This document shows positions 9,619 through 17,972 of a stretch of DNA of 64,000 nucleotides, piece after piece. The stretch's first letter is position 1. Each line of letters opens with the position of its first letter. The notes below the pieces were generated by a model, which ran no database searches, was not told where the DNA came from, and saw only the letters and a list, made by a program, of their open reading frames with translations. The position numbers and the translations under genes were made by a program. Source of the DNA: CAVQBP01 sp963782475 (GTDB taxonomy: Bacteria > Bacteroidota > Ignavibacteria > Ignavibacteriales > Ignavibacteriaceae); assembly GCA_963782475.1 (NCBI GenBank), contig CAWAJW010000003.1, positions 248,001 through 312,000 of the forward strand. The letters run 5' to 3'.

Positions 9619-10074
9619 TTATTTTACTCTCTTGTTAAGCGGTATAATCATTGGTTTCGGAAAATTCAAATTAAGAAAATCCGGATGCGCTGCATTCAAA
9701 ATAAAATTCGAATCAGCAGGCAAAACAGCGCTTTGCATTTTTAGTATAAGAGATCTGCCGCTTCTAAACCATCCGCTGCCATATTCTTGTGTTGCCTGTC
9801 TGTTTAATGTCCAGTTTTTTTGGTAAAATGATTCAGGTACTTCCTCAATAAAAAAGTTATCGGAATTAATTTCTATATCTATATAATGATATGCTTTTCG
9901 AATAGTTGTAAAAGGGATTGAATTAGCTTTAAGTTCAAGAATACACATAGCTAATGAAGAGCAAAAATAAAGAACTCTTTGACCCAAAACGTGCCAGCGC
10001 CCGGGAGTATTGACTGCTCCTGTTGGATCTTTCGGATCATAGACATTTCTGCATATCCGATAAAGTCTCAGCAA
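9619..10074 (-). CDS. RES-domain toxin (type II toxin-antitoxin)
   Basis: 151 residues, typical size for RES toxins, which act as NAD+-degrading enzymes in studied members. The sequence shows the expected N-terminal Arg (RLYRI), GRWHVLGQRVLYFCSS with the conserved Arg and Tyr, and ILELKA with the conserved Glu. The start is a TTG directly after the TAA of the antitoxin gene (TAA 10077-10075, TTG 10074-10072), so the two are translationally coupled. The frame continues without an alternative ATG before the conserved RLYRI. It acts in the cytoplasm; activity here is inferred from family membership. Confidence 0.87.
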   Translation of the reverse strand: MLRLYRICRNVYDPKDPTGAVNTPGRWHVLGQRVLYFCSSLAMCILELKANSIPFTTIRKAYHYIDIEINSDNFFIEEVPESFYQKNWTLNRQATQEYGSGWFRSGRSLILKMQSAVLPADSNFILNAAHPDFLNLNFPKPMIIPLNKRVK

Positions 10075-10449
10075 TTATAGAATCCCGTGTTCTATTTGAT
10101 GCAGGGCTATTTCAACTTTTCGCCGCCCGGATTCTGTTTTAATGAGATCAACCGGTTTATTTCCGTCTAACGCAAATACAGGATTATGAAGCCAATCATT
10201 AAGGTCATCTTCGGAACCAAGAACTTTCTTCCCTAATTTTAATATAGATTCCAGGACATCGAGACTATCGATTTTCCTTTTAGAGATCTGTGCCGCAGAA
10301 TTCATATTTTTTGACCATCGGGTTAATGTTTTAGGTGCTACATCAAGTATATCTGCAATATCACTAAGGGTTAATGCATACCGTTCATTGAGCTCTTTAA
10401 TTTTTCCAATTGGAGTTTCTGAGATGTAAGAATTATTATATTTTGCCAT
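10075..10449 (-). CDS. Xre/MbcA/ParS-type antitoxin
   Basis: 124 residues. An N-terminal HTH-like segment (YALTLSDIADILDVAPKTLT, about 25-44) is followed by the MbcA/ParS/Xre toxin-binding region (LGSEDDLNDWLHNPVFALDG ... GRRKVEIALHQIEHGIL, about 77-124). It is the first gene of a two-gene operon with the RES toxin and should neutralise it by capping its active site, and repress the operon. A palindrome sits 26 bases upstream of the ATG (listed separately). Confidence 0.88.
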   Translation of the reverse strand: MAKYNNSYISETPIGKIKELNERYALTLSDIADILDVAPKTLTRWSKNMNSAAQISKRKIDSLDVLESILKLGKKVLGSEDDLNDWLHNPVFALDGNKPVDLIKTESGRRKVEIALHQIEHGIL

Positions 10450-10474
10450 GGGTTATTTGTCCTTTTGGAATCAG

Positions 10475-10494
10475 ACAAATGTACTCACATTTGT
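10475..10494. promoter_or_regulatory. candidate operator of the RES/Xre operon
   Basis: A perfect 8-bp inverted repeat, ACAAATGT (10475-10482) and ACATTTGT (10487-10494), has a 4-nt spacer and lies just upstream of the antitoxin ATG. A partly overlapping pair ATTTGTC (10454-10460) / GACAAAT (10474-10480) shares one half-site. Location and symmetry fit antitoxin autoregulation; binding is inferred. Confidence 0.5.
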
Positions 10495-10627
10495 TTTTAA
10501 AATCAATAATATAAGAACGTAATTCAAAATCCGAAATTCAAGCCGATATACGAAATTGCAAAATTAACATATTGTTTACAGATTCGTTAGTTGTAACAAT
10601 ATTTCTCATTTAATATATTTGGAACCA

Positions 10628-11383
10628 ATGAAAAATATCCTTAAAAACTCCTTCGTAAAAAAAACTATATACATTTTATTGGGATTTATCTTGTTTATAG
10701 TATTGATGAATTATGTAATTATGCCCTGGTATGTAAGTGAGCCCGAAGAAAAAGTACCAAATGTAGTTTCATTAAAAGAAGAAAAAGCTCTTGATGTATT
10801 AAAAAAAGCCAATCTTGAACCGGTAATTAGTGATACAACTTTTGATGAAAGATATCCTAGAGGAACAATTCTATTGCAAAAACCGAATGCAGGTGAAACA
10901 GTTAAAGATGGAAGAAGGATATACCTTTTTGTCAGCGGCGGCGAACCGGTTGTATTAGTACCTTTACTAAAAGGAAAATCAGTCAGGGATGCCAAATTTT
11001 CACTAGAGAGAATAGGATTAAAGCTGGGGAATATTACTGATGTTCCCTCTACTAATCCGAAAAATATGATTTTTGATCAGCAATATGTAGAAGGGACTCC
11101 GCTGAAAAAAGGAGACTCTGTTGGTGTCACAGTCAGTGCCGGGGAAGAGTTTGGTGAGATTACAGTACCCGATCTTATTGGCAAATCTCTTTCGGAAGCT
11201 GAGAAAATTTTAGCGGACAGTTCGTTACGTGTTGGAAAAATTAATTATCAGCCTTCTTTTTCACTTTTGCCGAATACTGTACTTGATCAATATCCAAGCA
11301 AAGGCAATAAAGCAAATAAAGGAGACCCAATCGACTTATTTGTTACAAAATCAGTTGAAACAAAGGATGAAACAACGGAGTAA
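10628..11383 (+). CDS. membrane-anchored triple-PASTA protein
   Basis: 251 residues from the ATG at 10628 (an in-frame TTG at 10619 is possible). A short cytoplasmic tail and one membrane helix (about residues 10-33) precede three PASTA domains, starting near VPNVVSLKEEKALDVLKKA, VPLLKGKSVRDAKFSLERI and VPDLIGKSLSEAEKI. PASTA domains bind peptidoglycan fragments or beta-lactam-like ligands and usually sit on PrkC/PknB kinases or penicillin-binding proteins. Here neither catalytic domain is present. The stop is two bases before the rpe start, so the two are co-transcribed. A role in sensing or stabilising the cell wall is inferred. Confidence 0.88.
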   Translation: MKNILKNSFVKKTIYILLGFILFIVLMNYVIMPWYVSEPEEKVPNVVSLKEEKALDVLKKANLEPVISDTTFDERYPRGTILLQKPNAGETVKDGRRIYLFVSGGEPVVLVPLLKGKSVRDAKFSLERIGLKLGNITDVPSTNPKNMIFDQQYVEGTPLKKGDSVGVTVSAGEEFGEITVPDLIGKSLSEAEKILADSSLRVGKINYQPSFSLLPNTVLDQYPSKGNKANKGDPIDLFVTKSVETKDETTE

Positions 11384-11385
11384 TT

Positions 11386-12039
11386 ATGGCAATTTTAGCG
11401 TCTTCAATATTATCATCTGATTTTTCAAATTTAGCTCAGCAGATCCGTTTAGTTGAAATGGGAGGTGCTGATTGGATCCATTGTGACGTAATGGACGGAC
11501 ATTTTGTTCCTAATCTAACATTTGGACCTCTTATAGTGAGGGCTGCCAGAAAATCGACTAAGCTTCAGCTCGACGTTCACTTAATGATAGAAAACCCTGA
11601 TAAGTACCTGGAAGAATTTGCAGAGGCAGGAGCTAATCATTTATTAGTGCATTATGAAACTGTTATTCATCTTAACAGAACGGTAAATAAAATAAAAGAG
11701 CTGGGAATGCAGGCAGGGATTGCTATCAATCCTTCCACATCCGTTAGAGTATTGAAATATATTATGGAATATGCCGATTCTCTTTTAATCATGTCCGTTA
11801 ATCCCGGGTTTGGCGGACAATCTTTCATCCCGAATTCTATAAAAAAAATTGAAGAAGCGGTTGATCTGAGAAAGGAACTAAATGCTGACTTCTTAATCCA
11901 GGTCGACGGCGGCATCAATTTAAAAAATGCAAAAACATTGCGGGATGCCGGCTGCGATGTTTTTATTATAGGCTCTTCGATCTATAAATCTGATAATATA
12001 ACTGCTGCGGCTACAGAATTTAAAAATATAATTAGGTAG
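11386..12039 (+). CDS. rpe: ribulose-phosphate 3-epimerase
   Basis: 217 residues, standard length. It shows the family motifs ILSSDFSNLAQQI, WIHCDVMDGHFVPNLTFGP (metal-binding His and catalytic Asp), LDVHLMIENP, MSVNPGFGGQSFI and IQVDGGI. It interconverts ribulose 5-phosphate and xylulose 5-phosphate in the pentose phosphate pathway, a cytoplasmic metal-dependent TIM barrel. The ATG follows the PASTA gene stop by two bases. Confidence 0.97.
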   Translation: MAILASSILSSDFSNLAQQIRLVEMGGADWIHCDVMDGHFVPNLTFGPLIVRAARKSTKLQLDVHLMIENPDKYLEEFAEAGANHLLVHYETVIHLNRTVNKIKELGMQAGIAINPSTSVRVLKYIMEYADSLLIMSVNPGFGGQSFIPNSIKKIEEAVDLRKELNADFLIQVDGGINLKNAKTLRDAGCDVFIIGSSIYKSDNITAAATEFKNIIR

Positions 12040-12181
12040 TTCATTTTCTTTTTAATTTCTTAAATCCCGAAATTATAGTTCTGCATTTAACATCTTCCAT
12101 TTTAATAGCTGACTATACTTTGCATCTCCTATTCATCTTAATATTTTATTAAGTTTAAATCTTATTTCTTTAATATTCATA

Positions 12182-13522
12182 ATGCAGCCGATTAAAATAC
12201 ATATTAAAAAAACTTTACAGCTTGCATACCCTGTTATGATAGGACAACTGGGTTTTATGATGATGGGAGTTGTAGATAGTGTTATGGTTGGAAGAATTGG
12301 AGCTACTCCGTTAGCCGCTGCTTCGCTTGGGAACAGCCTGACATTATTGATTTTTATTGTAGGTCTGGGAGTTTCATTCGCAGTCACTCCGCTGGTAGCT
12401 ATTTCTGTAGGCGCAAAAAAATATCATGAATGCGGAATATATTTTCGCCAGTCTTTAATAGTCAATTTATCTTTTTCAATTATTTTATTGGCGGTTACCT
12501 TTTTATGTGCGGATTTAATAACCTATTTTAATCAGCCCCCGGGAGTTGTAGTTCAAGCGACATCATATACAAAAATATTGGGGCTTTCAGTAATCCCTAC
12601 TTTATTTTTTCATACCTATAAGCAATTCATAGAAGGCTTATCCATAATGAGGCCTGCAATGATAGTAATGCTGGCTGCAAATGTTGTCAATTTTATAGGC
12701 AACTGGATCTTTATTTACGGGAATTTAGGTTTTCCGGCCTACGGTCTTGATGGAGCCGGCTGGTCAACTTTTTTTTCCAGGATATTTATGGCGATTTTGT
12801 TGATGACCTATGTTATGAAAACCAATTATTTCAAGCAGTTCGATGTCAGCTTTAATTTCAATAAAATTGATTTGCCGGTAATAAAAAGAATATTATCAAT
12901 TGGTCTGCCAAGCGGGTTCCAATATTTTTTTGAAGTCGGCGCTTTTTCGTTTGCTGTTGTAATGGTCGGCTGGCTTGGAACAAAACAATTGGCAGCTCAT
13001 CAAATTGCAATTAATCTGGCTTCAATTTCATTTATGGCTGTCCTGGGAATTTCTGCTGCCGGCGGAATAAGGGTCGGCAATGCTGTCGGTCAAAAGAGTA
13101 TATCTGAAACAAGAAAGGCAGGGTTTACTGCAATATTTCTGGGTGCTTCGATTATGGCTGCTTCCGGCTTAACATTTATCGCACTGAGAAGATTTCTCCC
13201 TTCACTTTATATTGATGACAAGGGAGTAGTTTCCATTGCATCTTCTCTATTAATTATTGCGGCTCTATTCCAAATCTCGGATGGAGTTCAAGCTGTGGGT
13301 ATAGGAATTTTGAGAGGATTGACAGACGTAAAAATTCCTACTCTAATTACATTTACGGCATACTGGATTATAGGGCTCCCCATTGCTTATTTGTTGGGAT
13401 TCATTTTTCACCTTGGTGTTCAAGGTGTCTGGGTTGGGTTGTTAACCGGATTAACTGCATCTGCAGTTATGCTGACATTACGTTTTAACAGCAGAAGTAA
13501 ATCTGAAATTTATGTAAAATAA
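12182..13522 (+). CDS. MATE family efflux transporter
   Basis: 446 residues with about 12 membrane segments in two halves. The first half opens with AYPVMIGQLGFMMMGVVDSV-type sequence and GATPLAAASLGNS; the second half repeats the pattern as GLPSGFQYFFEVGAF ... GTKQLAAHQIAINLASISFM. These are typical NorM/DinF-like MATE features (sodium- or proton-driven multidrug export across the inner membrane). The substrate cannot be predicted. It stands alone 142 bp after rpe. Confidence 0.93.
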   Translation: MQPIKIHIKKTLQLAYPVMIGQLGFMMMGVVDSVMVGRIGATPLAAASLGNSLTLLIFIVGLGVSFAVTPLVAISVGAKKYHECGIYFRQSLIVNLSFSIILLAVTFLCADLITYFNQPPGVVVQATSYTKILGLSVIPTLFFHTYKQFIEGLSIMRPAMIVMLAANVVNFIGNWIFIYGNLGFPAYGLDGAGWSTFFSRIFMAILLMTYVMKTNYFKQFDVSFNFNKIDLPVIKRILSIGLPSGFQYFFEVGAFSFAVVMVGWLGTKQLAAHQIAINLASISFMAVLGISAAGGIRVGNAVGQKSISETRKAGFTAIFLGASIMAASGLTFIALRRFLPSLYIDDKGVVSIASSLLIIAALFQISDGVQAVGIGILRGLTDVKIPTLITFTAYWIIGLPIAYLLGFIFHLGVQGVWVGLLTGLTASAVMLTLRFNSRSKSEIYVK

Positions 13523-13603
13523 GCTTCCATAATTCAGAATAATAATTGTTAAAAACAGTTCAAATCTTTAACTTAGCAGTTATAACTTACAAGAGGGAAA
13601 ATT

Positions 13604-15469
13604 ATGAAAGTTAAATCTGTCACCTGTCTGATTATTTTCCTTATATCTTTTAATCTAATGGGATTCCAGGGGAATTATAAAAATTTTATTGTATCGGTTT
13701 ATATCAGGGCTTATGAAGTAAAAGAAATGACAAATCTGAAAAAGCTTGATTCGATATGGACATCTATTTCACATCAAGTAAAAATTGATAAAGTATACCT
13801 GGAAACTCACCGTGATAATATAACAGTTGATGGAAACACAATTGAATTAGTAAAAAAATATTTTCATGATAAAGGAATAAAAACTGCCGGCGGAATAACA
13901 TATACCGTTAATGAAGGAAACCGGTTTCAAACTTTCTGTTATGTTTCCCCGAAAGAAAGAAAAGAAGCTAAAGAATTAGCGGAATTAACGGCAAAGCATT
14001 TCGATGAATTTATCCTTGATGATTTTTTCTTTACTAATTGTAAAAATGAAGATTGCATAAAAGCAAAAGGAAATTTAAGCTGGACAGATTTCCGTTTAAA
14101 GTTAATGACTGATGCGGCAAAAGAATTAATAGTAGGTCCTGCAAAAGCAGTTAACCCGAAAGTTAAAGTTATAATTAAATTTCCTAACTGGTATGAACAT
14201 TTCCAGGGACTAGGTTTTAATCTTAAAGATGAACCGGAAATATTCGATGGGATATATACCGGAACGGAAACACGGGATCCTGAATTTTCCGACCAACATT
14301 TACAGCAGTATGAAAGTTACCTGATATTCAGATATTTCTCGAATATAAAACCAGGCGGCAACGGAGGCGGATGGGTAGATCCCTTTGGAATTTATTATAT
14401 GGATAGATATGCTGAACAGCTATGGTTAACACTTTTTGCCAAAGCTCCGGAAATCACTCTTTTTGATTACCGTTCAATTCAAATGCCTGTAGCTGAAAAT
14501 ATGCGTGCATCATGGCAGTCACAAAATACCAGCTTTAATTTTGATGAAATGATGGGAGATGAACCTTCACCTGCTTTGATAGCAGGTGCCGCAGGTTATG
14601 CTTTTAATAAAGCTGATAAGTTTTTAGATAAGCTCGGAAATCCTTTAGGAATAAAAAGTTATAAACCTTATAATTCAATGGGTGAGGATTTCCTTCAGAA
14701 TTATTTTGGTATGATTGGGCTCCCGATGGATATAGTTCCTGAGTTCCCTGCTGATTCGAAAATGATTCTTCTTACCGAATCAGCTAAATATGATCCAGGG
14801 ATCGTGGATAAAATTAAAGGTCAGCTTACGGCGGGTAAAAATATAATGATAACATCAGGATTGCTGCGAGCGCTCCAGGGAAAGGGGATTGAAGATATTG
14901 TTGAGCTTCATTACCTGGATCAAAAATCTTTGGTTAAAAATTTCTTTATTGGAAGGAGAAGTAATTCGCTATATAGCTCTAAAGAAAAAATACTAATACC
15001 TCAAATTCAATATTTAACAAATGATGCATGGGAAGAGATTTCCGGTCTTGATTCGGGTTTGGGATGGCCGGTTCTTATTTCTGCAAGTTATGCAAAAGGG
15101 ACATTATATGTTTTAACTATACCTGATAGTTTTGCAGATTTATATAATCTTCCGCCGGAAGTATTAAACAGGATCAGGCAGATACTTACAGAGGATATTA
15201 ACCTGCGTCTTGAAGGTTCATCTCAAGTAAGTCTTTTTGCATATGATAATAATACTTTTATCGTTGAATCTTTTTTACCTGAAGAAACTACAGTTAAAGT
15301 AGATGTAGGAATTAAATCGGGGAAAGCATTAGATATATTATCAGGCGATGAATCCGCCTTAATTCCTGAAAAAGCAGGCAATATTTGGAGAAGAAATTCT
15401 AAAGTCGAATCGGCTTTTGAAATAAAAATAAAACCGCATTCATTTAGAGTTTTTAAGTATAGTGAATAA
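13604..15469 (+). CDS. secreted protein with TIM-barrel glycosidase-like N-terminal half, unrecognised family
   Basis: 621 residues; a signal-peptide-like N-terminus (hydrophobic 6-22). The first ~330 residues alternate like a beta/alpha barrel, with VYLETHRDN, GIKTAGGITYTVN, FDEFILDDFFFTNC and VKVIIKFPNWYEHF; the acidic pair in ILDDFFF lies where glycoside hydrolases of clan-like barrels place catalytic or substrate-binding residues. A middle segment (about 385-430) resembles a Rossmann-like or amidotransferase-like fold (KMILLTESAKYDPGIVDKI), and the C-terminal ~90 residues look like a beta-sandwich. I do not recognise the family and assign no reaction. A glycoside hydrolase role is inference only. 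GAGGG ribosome binding site before the ATG. Confidence 0.75.
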   Translation: MKVKSVTCLIIFLISFNLMGFQGNYKNFIVSVYIRAYEVKEMTNLKKLDSIWTSISHQVKIDKVYLETHRDNITVDGNTIELVKKYFHDKGIKTAGGITYTVNEGNRFQTFCYVSPKERKEAKELAELTAKHFDEFILDDFFFTNCKNEDCIKAKGNLSWTDFRLKLMTDAAKELIVGPAKAVNPKVKVIIKFPNWYEHFQGLGFNLKDEPEIFDGIYTGTETRDPEFSDQHLQQYESYLIFRYFSNIKPGGNGGGWVDPFGIYYMDRYAEQLWLTLFAKAPEITLFDYRSIQMPVAENMRASWQSQNTSFNFDEMMGDEPSPALIAGAAGYAFNKADKFLDKLGNPLGIKSYKPYNSMGEDFLQNYFGMIGLPMDIVPEFPADSKMILLTESAKYDPGIVDKIKGQLTAGKNIMITSGLLRALQGKGIEDIVELHYLDQKSLVKNFFIGRRSNSLYSSKEKILIPQIQYLTNDAWEEISGLDSGLGWPVLISASYAKGTLYVLTIPDSFADLYNLPPEVLNRIRQILTEDINLRLEGSSQVSLFAYDNNTFIVESFLPEETTVKVDVGIKSGKALDILSGDESALIPEKAGNIWRRNSKVESAFEIKIKPHSFRVFKYSE

Positions 15470-15502
15470 GTAGAAATATGTTGAAAGCAAATTAAGCTCA
15501 AG

Positions 15503-15526
15503 GTTCAAGTTCAAGTTCAGGTTCAA
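15503..15526. repeat. short tandem hexamer repeat
   Basis: Four head-to-tail GTTCAA-type hexamers (third copy GTTCAG) in the 256-bp gap between 15470 and 15725. Such CAAGTTCAAGTT tracts are common as intergenic satellites; I infer no function. Confidence 0.6.
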
Positions 15527-15725
15527 GAGTAGGCCAAGTGTTTGCGGGATAAGGCTTTAGAAATCAGTTATTGCTTATCTTCAAAGATTTTTTTAAGTTA
15601 TAAAACAGCTAAAAAATATTAAGGGGTTAATTTCATTCAAAAAAAATCTTAACGAATTAAAAAACTTCCAAATCATCAGTTTTATCCGGTAAAATAATTT
15701 TTGTTTTAAAAAAGGGAGGCCGAAA

Positions 15726-17867
15726 ATGAAAAAATTTTTACTGTTAATAATTTTACTCTCAACTTATTTATTTGCATATACGCACCTTTCTGTTCAGGAC
15801 CCGAGAGGCTGGAGCGGATTTTATGACGGAACAATTGAAGAAGCAACCATCTCATTAAAACCGCTTGGCGTTTATATGGGAACAGATCTTTATCTTACAT
15901 TTTCTGCAAGGAATACGGTTTTTAGCGGTTCAGATACCCTTGAAGTAATATTTTCTTTTGATTTACCGGCTAATGCAATTGTTACAGATTCCTGGTTGTG
16001 GATGGACCAGGATACGATTAAAGCCAAAATTATGGATCAATGGACCGCCTCTTCAATATACGAAAGCATTGTTAAAAGAAGACGGGATCCTTCCATCCTA
16101 TTTAAAAGGAGTGCAACTCAATATGAACTCAGGATTTTCCCGATGCCCGGGAACAAAACAAGAAAAGTAAAAATTTCTTATATGATCCCCACTCAATGGA
16201 CTGCTTCTCTTGTTACAGCTTCTTTACCGACAAATCTTCTAAGTGTATCAGCTAATCCGTTAAATAATTTTGAGCTCGATGTTAGATTATCCAATGATTG
16301 GAATAATCCGCAAATCCTTGAATATCCAAATATTATTTTTCAAAGTATTAATGATTCGTTATCAGGAAATTTTTATAAGGCAGAAATTCCAAAAGAAGCA
16401 ATACAACAGAGTCTGAATTTCGGAATAAGTTCACCTCTCCATAATGGTATTTTTGTAAGTAAATTCGGAAACGGTGACGAGGGTATATACCAGATGGCAT
16501 TTCTTCCATCAAAAGTATTAAACATTTCCGCACCAATTAAAGTAGCTGTTTTAATTGATTATGATATTTCAATGAGTACACTGACCAAGAGTGAACTTTT
16601 ATCTAACCTGAAATCAACAATTATATCTAATTTTTCATCAAAAGATTCCTTTAACTTAATATTTTCAAAGGCAAATATTAATAGAATCAGCAATGATTGG
16701 ATAAAAGCAGATTCAGCTACAATCGACAGTATTTTCAAAAATTTGGAAGAAAATCAAATTGCTGATTATAGTAATCTGCCTTCTCTTTTAGCCGATGGAA
16801 TTGATTTCGTTAAAGAGCACGGTAATGACGGAAATATACTGCTCGTTGCAAATTCTGATCAGGTTGGGGATTACCAGGCTGCAAATCAATTGATAAATGA
16901 TTTAATTAGCTTAATGGAACCCTTGCTCCCGATAAGCGTAGTAAATTTTCAGGATCGATACTATACTTATCATTATTTTAACGGGCAATATTATTACGGT
17001 GATGAATATTTTTATGAGAATATTACCCGGATAACATCCGGGAGTTATTTTACTCTTTTCAATTCTTCATCAACATTTTCAAAACTGCTTTCGGATGCAT
17101 TCCAATCACTAAGCGGGTTTATCACTTCTTTTGATCTTCATACAAAGCTTGAAAACGGATTTTGTTATGCTCGTTATAATCTTGATTTAAATACTAATTC
17201 AATTTTCTTAAATAAGCCTATTCTGCAAATAGGTAAATACCAGGGAAATTTCCCGTTTATTATTGAAGCTTCAGGAGTATACAAATCAACTCCCTTTTCC
17301 GAACAGTATATGCTTGGTGATTCATTATTACTCAATTCCGATAGTTTGAATGAAAAAATGTGGGGAGGAAATTATATAAATTATTTAGAAAACCAATCTC
17401 AGACAAATGAAATAGTAAACGAAATTGTCTACAACAGCATTGCAGAAAGAGTATTGTCGCTTTACTCTGCGTTTATATGTCTCGATCCGGATATGGAAAA
17501 CCAGGTTTGCTATGATTGTATGGATGATAACGGAGGTACAATTATAGGTGTAAAAGATTCCGTTAAAGAGAATAAAAATGACAGTCTATCTGTCAGCGCT
17601 TATCCAAATCCTTTCAACAGCCAGGTGAATCTTAGAATAAAATTACCTGATAATTATAAACCGAATAGTGTGACATTTAAGTTATATAATATCCTTGGAC
17701 AATTGATAAAAACATTTGATTCGGAATATACTTCCGGCAAGAAGGAGTATAGATTTACCTGGGATGGAAAGAATAATAACGGCAATTATGTATCATCGGG
17801 AAATTATTTCTTTGTGGTTACAACTCCTGAGAAGGTACATTCTATGAAATTAATACTACTGAAGTGA
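15726..17867 (+). CDS. VIT/von Willebrand A-like domain protein with T9SS sorting tail
   Basis: 713 residues, signal peptide 1-18. Residues about 20-160 form a VIT domain (SGSDTLEVIFSFDLPANAIV, AKIMDQWTASSIYESIV, YELRIFPMPGNKTRKVKISY). A von Willebrand A-like domain starts near 271 (KVAVLIDYDISMSTLTKSEL); the DISMS stretch fits the DxSxS part of the metal site. The last ~90 residues are a type IX secretion sorting domain (AYPNPFNSQVNLRI ... SGNYFFVVTTPE ... MKLILLK). VIT-vWA proteins resemble inter-alpha-trypsin inhibitor heavy chains; bacterial roles are mostly unknown, with adhesion or protein binding at the cell surface suspected. It has a strong AAGGGAGG ribosome binding site. A cysteine pair (YDCMDD region, near 590-597) precedes the sorting tail. 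Confidence 0.85.
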   Translation: MKKFLLLIILLSTYLFAYTHLSVQDPRGWSGFYDGTIEEATISLKPLGVYMGTDLYLTFSARNTVFSGSDTLEVIFSFDLPANAIVTDSWLWMDQDTIKAKIMDQWTASSIYESIVKRRRDPSILFKRSATQYELRIFPMPGNKTRKVKISYMIPTQWTASLVTASLPTNLLSVSANPLNNFELDVRLSNDWNNPQILEYPNIIFQSINDSLSGNFYKAEIPKEAIQQSLNFGISSPLHNGIFVSKFGNGDEGIYQMAFLPSKVLNISAPIKVAVLIDYDISMSTLTKSELLSNLKSTIISNFSSKDSFNLIFSKANINRISNDWIKADSATIDSIFKNLEENQIADYSNLPSLLADGIDFVKEHGNDGNILLVANSDQVGDYQAANQLINDLISLMEPLLPISVVNFQDRYYTYHYFNGQYYYGDEYFYENITRITSGSYFTLFNSSSTFSKLLSDAFQSLSGFITSFDLHTKLENGFCYARYNLDLNTNSIFLNKPILQIGKYQGNFPFIIEASGVYKSTPFSEQYMLGDSLLLNSDSLNEKMWGGNYINYLENQSQTNEIVNEIVYNSIAERVLSLYSAFICLDPDMENQVCYDCMDDNGGTIIGVKDSVKENKNDSLSVSAYPNPFNSQVNLRIKLPDNYKPNSVTFKLYNILGQLIKTFDSEYTSGKKEYRFTWDGKNNNGNYVSSGNYFFVVTTPEKVHSMKLILLK

Positions 17868-17972
17868 AATTTACCGGGAAAATATTCACCGGTTAGTATT
17901 TCTTATAATCAAATAATCGGGCTTAGCTGTTATATTGAACTTGTCTAAACAGAGATTATTTTCATCCGATTG

